Shown here one piece after another: positions 6,050-7,592 of a stretch of DNA of 7,592 nucleotides. A program made the translations under genes and the position numbers. A model generated the notes under the pieces. It was given only the letters and a program-made list of their open reading frames with translations, ran no database searches and was not told the origin of the DNA. Source of the DNA: Fimbriimonadaceae bacterium (GTDB taxonomy: Bacteria > Armatimonadota > Fimbriimonadia > Fimbriimonadales > Fimbriimonadaceae); contig JALHPH010000073.1 of the NCBI GenBank assembly GCA_022842565.1, positions 1-7,592 on the forward strand, read 5' to 3'. Each line of letters starts with the position of its first letter. Within the stretch, counting starts at the first letter, position 1.

Positions 6050-6904
6050 CTAGTTCAAAGACGGGGTAGGGGGTTCTTCGACCGGGGGCTCGCCTGATCC
6101 GCCGGGACCATCTGGGAGCGGATCGGCCGCTGGCTCGGGCTCTGGTTGCGGCTCCGTGGCCACCGGCGCATCCGGTCCAATTCCACTTCCATCCTCGACA
6201 CTGTCGGTCGGAGGGTTATCTCGTACTTGAGGCGGTCTCTCGTCCGAAGAAACGGGCGTGTCGGGGGCAGCGGCTGCGGCGTTCGATGGGTCCTCCAATG
6301 GCGCTGGCTCGGAGGCAGCGGACCCCGGCATTTCGTCAGTAAAGGGAGTCGAACGCGCCATCGTTCGCTCGTCGCTTTGGGGTCGCTCGATGATGACCGG
6401 TTCTGCTCCAATCTGGACAGGTCGTTGTGGGGCCGTGTTGATCCACACCACGCGGAGCAGGACTCCCACCGCGATCATGGCAAACGTACACGCCGTGATG
6501 ACCATGAGTGAGTTCCAAGCTGGCTTTCCGGCGAGCGGCTCGGCTTGCTCTTCCAGAACGTTTTCAATAGAGACGGGCTGCTCGATCGGGCCGACCACGG
6601 CCGCAGGCGGTCGTGGCGTGAGCTCTTCTTGGGGGGCTGCGGGTGTCTCCAGGGGCCGAAAGGCTGCGGGCATGCCATCGAGCACGACGGTTGGTTCTGG
6701 TTGGGGGTCCCGGGCAGGCTCTTGAACGGGCTCCTCGCGCCGCAAATCGGCCAGCGCCGCACGAAGAAGGCTCGGTGCCACGTTGATCTGGGCGGCTAAC
6801 TCCTCAACTGTGAGGCCCGCGCCGTGGAAATCAGCATCCGTGTGGGGTGCAAATCGCTTGACAAGTGCTTCGCACTCGGTGGGGTGAATCCGTTCATCCT
6901 GCAT
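6050..6904 (-). CDS. Single-pass membrane protein with N-terminal HTH-like module and Pro/Glu-rich tail
   Basis: From ATG 6904 the product is 284 residues. I do not recognise a named family. Residues 31-57 (LTVEELAAQINVAPSLL onward, ending LRRE) look like a helix-turn-helix. Residues of about 58-125 are a Pro/Glu-rich linker. Residues of about 133-154 (SLMVITACTFAMIAVGVLL) form the single membrane helix. The remaining 130 residues are rich in Pro, Glu, Asp and Ala and look disordered. With the basic side at the N-terminus, the HTH would be cytoplasmic and the tail outside, as in RodZ-type proteins; no homology to RodZ is claimed. A GTG at 6913 is an alternative start adding three residues. 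AGGAAGG (6921-6915) ends 1 nt before the GTG and 10 nt before the ATG, so the choice is open. It follows the related gene at 6955-7365 by about 50 bp in the same direction, which suggests an operon. Confidence 0.78.
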   Translation of the reverse strand: MQDERIHPTECEALVKRFAPHTDADFHGAGLTVEELAAQINVAPSLLRAALADLRREEPVQEPARDPQPEPTVVLDGMPAAFRPLETPAAPQEELTPRPPAAVVGPIEQPVSIENVLEEQAEPLAGKPAWNSLMVITACTFAMIAVGVLLRVVWINTAPQRPVQIGAEPVIIERPQSDERTMARSTPFTDEMPGSAASEPAPLEDPSNAAAAAPDTPVSSDERPPQVRDNPPTDSVEDGSGIGPDAPVATEPQPEPEPAADPLPDGPGGSGEPPVEEPPTPSLN

Positions 6905-6935
6905 CGCGTTCACACCTTCCTAACGTTTTAGCGGA

Positions 6936-6950
6936 TCAGAAGGTTTCTGA
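6936..6950. other. Short hairpin between the two HTH-membrane protein genes
   Basis: TCAGAA (6936-6941) and TTCTGA (6945-6950) form a 6-bp stem with a 3-base loop in the 50-bp gap between two co-directional minus-strand genes. It is AT-rich at the base and has no T-run after it, so it is not a convincing terminator. It may be an mRNA-stability or attenuation element, or chance. Confidence 0.25.
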
Positions 6951-6954
6951 AGCC

Positions 6955-7365
6955 CTAATTGCGTGTGCCCATGATCGAAGTGTCGCGTGGTTTACCTTCC
7001 ATCAGCGGCGCGGGTTCGCCATCGATCGTCTTCGGCACGCTCATCATAAACGCCACAAAAATTAGGAACGAGAGACCCACGCCCACCGCAAAAATGGTGA
7101 GGGTGCGAATGCCATTGATGCGGCTCTCTTTTTGCCAAGTTCGGCTGCGTACATTGCCCAAGTAGTCTTGCACTTGGCCTGTCGAAACACCGAGCAATTC
7201 GGCAAGCTGCGGTTCATTCAGGGTTTCTTGGTCTTTCAGCAGGTCGGCTGCGCTTGCCGTGACCTCGTCCCAAGGTTTGCCTTCGCCCAGCAGATTGTGG
7301 TGCGTGCGATGCTCCTGCAGGACTCGCCAAATTTCACTTCGCGTGATGAGGGTTGAATCGTCCAC
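6955..7365 (-). CDS. Small single-pass membrane protein with N-terminal HTH-like module
   Basis: From GTG 7365-7363 the product is 136 residues. The frame is open further upstream to 7569, but the extra part is Arg/Pro-rich, unlike a real N-terminus, and overlaps the divergent gene. The GTG is chosen because AGGAAG lies just before it (AGGA with a 5-nt spacer). No known family is recognised. Residues of about 9-45 are helical (EIWRVLQEHR, a THHNLLGEG turn, then WDEVTASAADLLKDQ). Residues 49-75 (LNEPQLAELLGVSTGQV onward to VRSR) have an HTH pattern. Residues of about 88-110 (TLTIFAVGVGLSFLIFVAF) are the membrane helix, preceded by basic KESRINGIR, so the N-terminus is predicted cytoplasmic. 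A short 26-residue tail lies outside. The HTH-like segment aligns without gaps to that of the downstream gene (shared L, L, A, V, L, R at equal spacing), so the two may be distant paralogues in one operon. Confidence 0.75.
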   Translation of the reverse strand: MDDSTLITRSEIWRVLQEHRTHHNLLGEGKPWDEVTASAADLLKDQETLNEPQLAELLGVSTGQVQDYLGNVRSRTWQKESRINGIRTLTIFAVGVGLSFLIFVAFMMSVPKTIDGEPAPLMEGKPRDTSIMGTRN

Positions 7366-7421
7366 GTTCTTCCTATTGTACTGTCTGACTGTAAAGCAAT
7401 CGAGCGGGTATCGTATTTGGC
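7366..7421. promoter_or_regulatory. Divergent promoter region between the HTH-membrane operon and the right-edge gene
   Basis: This 56-bp gap must carry both sets of start signals. On the minus strand TACAAT (7380-7375) ends 9 nt before the GTG at 7365, with the ribosome site AGGAAG between them. On the plus strand TATCGT (7409-7414) ends 7 nt before the ATG at 7422, and CTGACT (7385-7390) lies 18 nt upstream of it as a possible -35. The plus-strand start has no Shine-Dalgarno. Assignments rest on motif and position only. Confidence 0.4.
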
Positions 7422-7592
7422 ATGGCAGAGCACCAGGAAGGACCCGAGGAGTTTGATCAACCACCGGCGTTTTTTCCTTATGATGAGCTCGGAGACCTAC
7501 CGAGTACCCACCTTGGCGAACCGGTCGAGGTCTCAGTGGAAGGCGGGTTTTTCGCTGAGAGCGACCCAAATCCCCAGCGCTACCTTCTGCTG
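7422..7592 (+). CDS. Possible bifunctional nuclease family protein, N-terminal part (partial, runs off right edge)
   Basis: Fifty-seven residues are visible, open to the window edge with no stop. The start is acidic and Pro-rich (MAEHQEGPEEFDQPPAFFPY), followed by a likely domain start, GEPVEVSVEGGFFAE (32-46), then NPQRYLLL (50-57). The rhythm 'VxVxGxF...QRYLLL' resembles the beginning of the bifunctional nuclease (BFN, DUF151) domain, which would continue with an LPIxIG motif just outside the window. That is a tentative match; the rest is unseen. That it is a gene is supported by an ATG placed right after a -10-like box, an uninterrupted frame, and a divergent layout with the gene at 7365. 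Confidence 0.55.
   Translation, partial: MAEHQEGPEEFDQPPAFFPYDELGDLPSTHLGEPVEVSVEGGFFAESDPNPQRYLLL

Noticed and set aside
6050..6904. Possible TonB- or secretion-system-like role suggested by the Pro/Glu-rich tail
   Set aside because: TonB has its membrane helix at the N-terminus and a folded C-terminal domain. Here the tail ends in low-complexity sequence, so composition alone does not support it.
7366..7569. N-terminal extension of the small HTH-membrane protein up to position 7569
   Set aside because: It would overlap the divergent gene at 7422, and the added residues are Arg/Pro/His-rich without structure. The GTG at 7365 has a good ribosome site.

Overview
This window of moderately high GC, densely coding DNA probably comes from a Fimbriimonas-like member of the Armatimonadota. 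That is an inference from protein style, not from a marker gene: a secreted protein ends in a non-cellulosomal dockerin-like domain of the 'NGDVNGNNEIGPEDF' type, beside a cytoplasmic GH15-type glucoamylase and a DUF4380-like mutarotase-fold protein. No rRNA, tRNA, transposon or CRISPR was seen.

Layout. (1) Positions 1-1608 are a divergent carbohydrate pair: the N-terminal part of a GH15 glucoamylase-like enzyme (minus strand, runs off the left edge) and a galactose-mutarotase-like DUF4380 protein (plus strand), sharing a 61-bp promoter region. (2) At 1705-3099 lies an exported protein with a signal peptide, a long beta-rich body, a carboxypeptidase-regulatory-like beta domain and a C-terminal pair of dockerin-type calcium loops. 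(3) At 3121-5295 are two central-carbon genes, 2-methylisocitrate lyase (prpB) and a citrate/2-methylcitrate synthase, ending at a strong 16-bp terminator hairpin. Their adjacency points to propionyl-CoA breakdown by the methylcitrate cycle, though no prpD is in the window. (4) At 5357-7365 there are three minus-strand genes: a small exported PsbP/DUF1795-like protein of unknown role, and two single-pass membrane proteins that share a plan of cytoplasmic helix-turn-helix-like module, one membrane helix and extracytoplasmic tail. (5) From 7422 a divergent plus-strand gene, possibly of the bifunctional nuclease family, runs off the right edge.

The two short divergent intergenic regions (61 and 56 bp) each hold a TAnnnT -10-like box only 7-9 nt before each start codon, a geometry that suggests leaderless or near-leaderless transcripts. 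The least explained genes are the tandem HTH-TM membrane proteins. I found no clear evidence of a wholly new defence, mobile or RNA system here.
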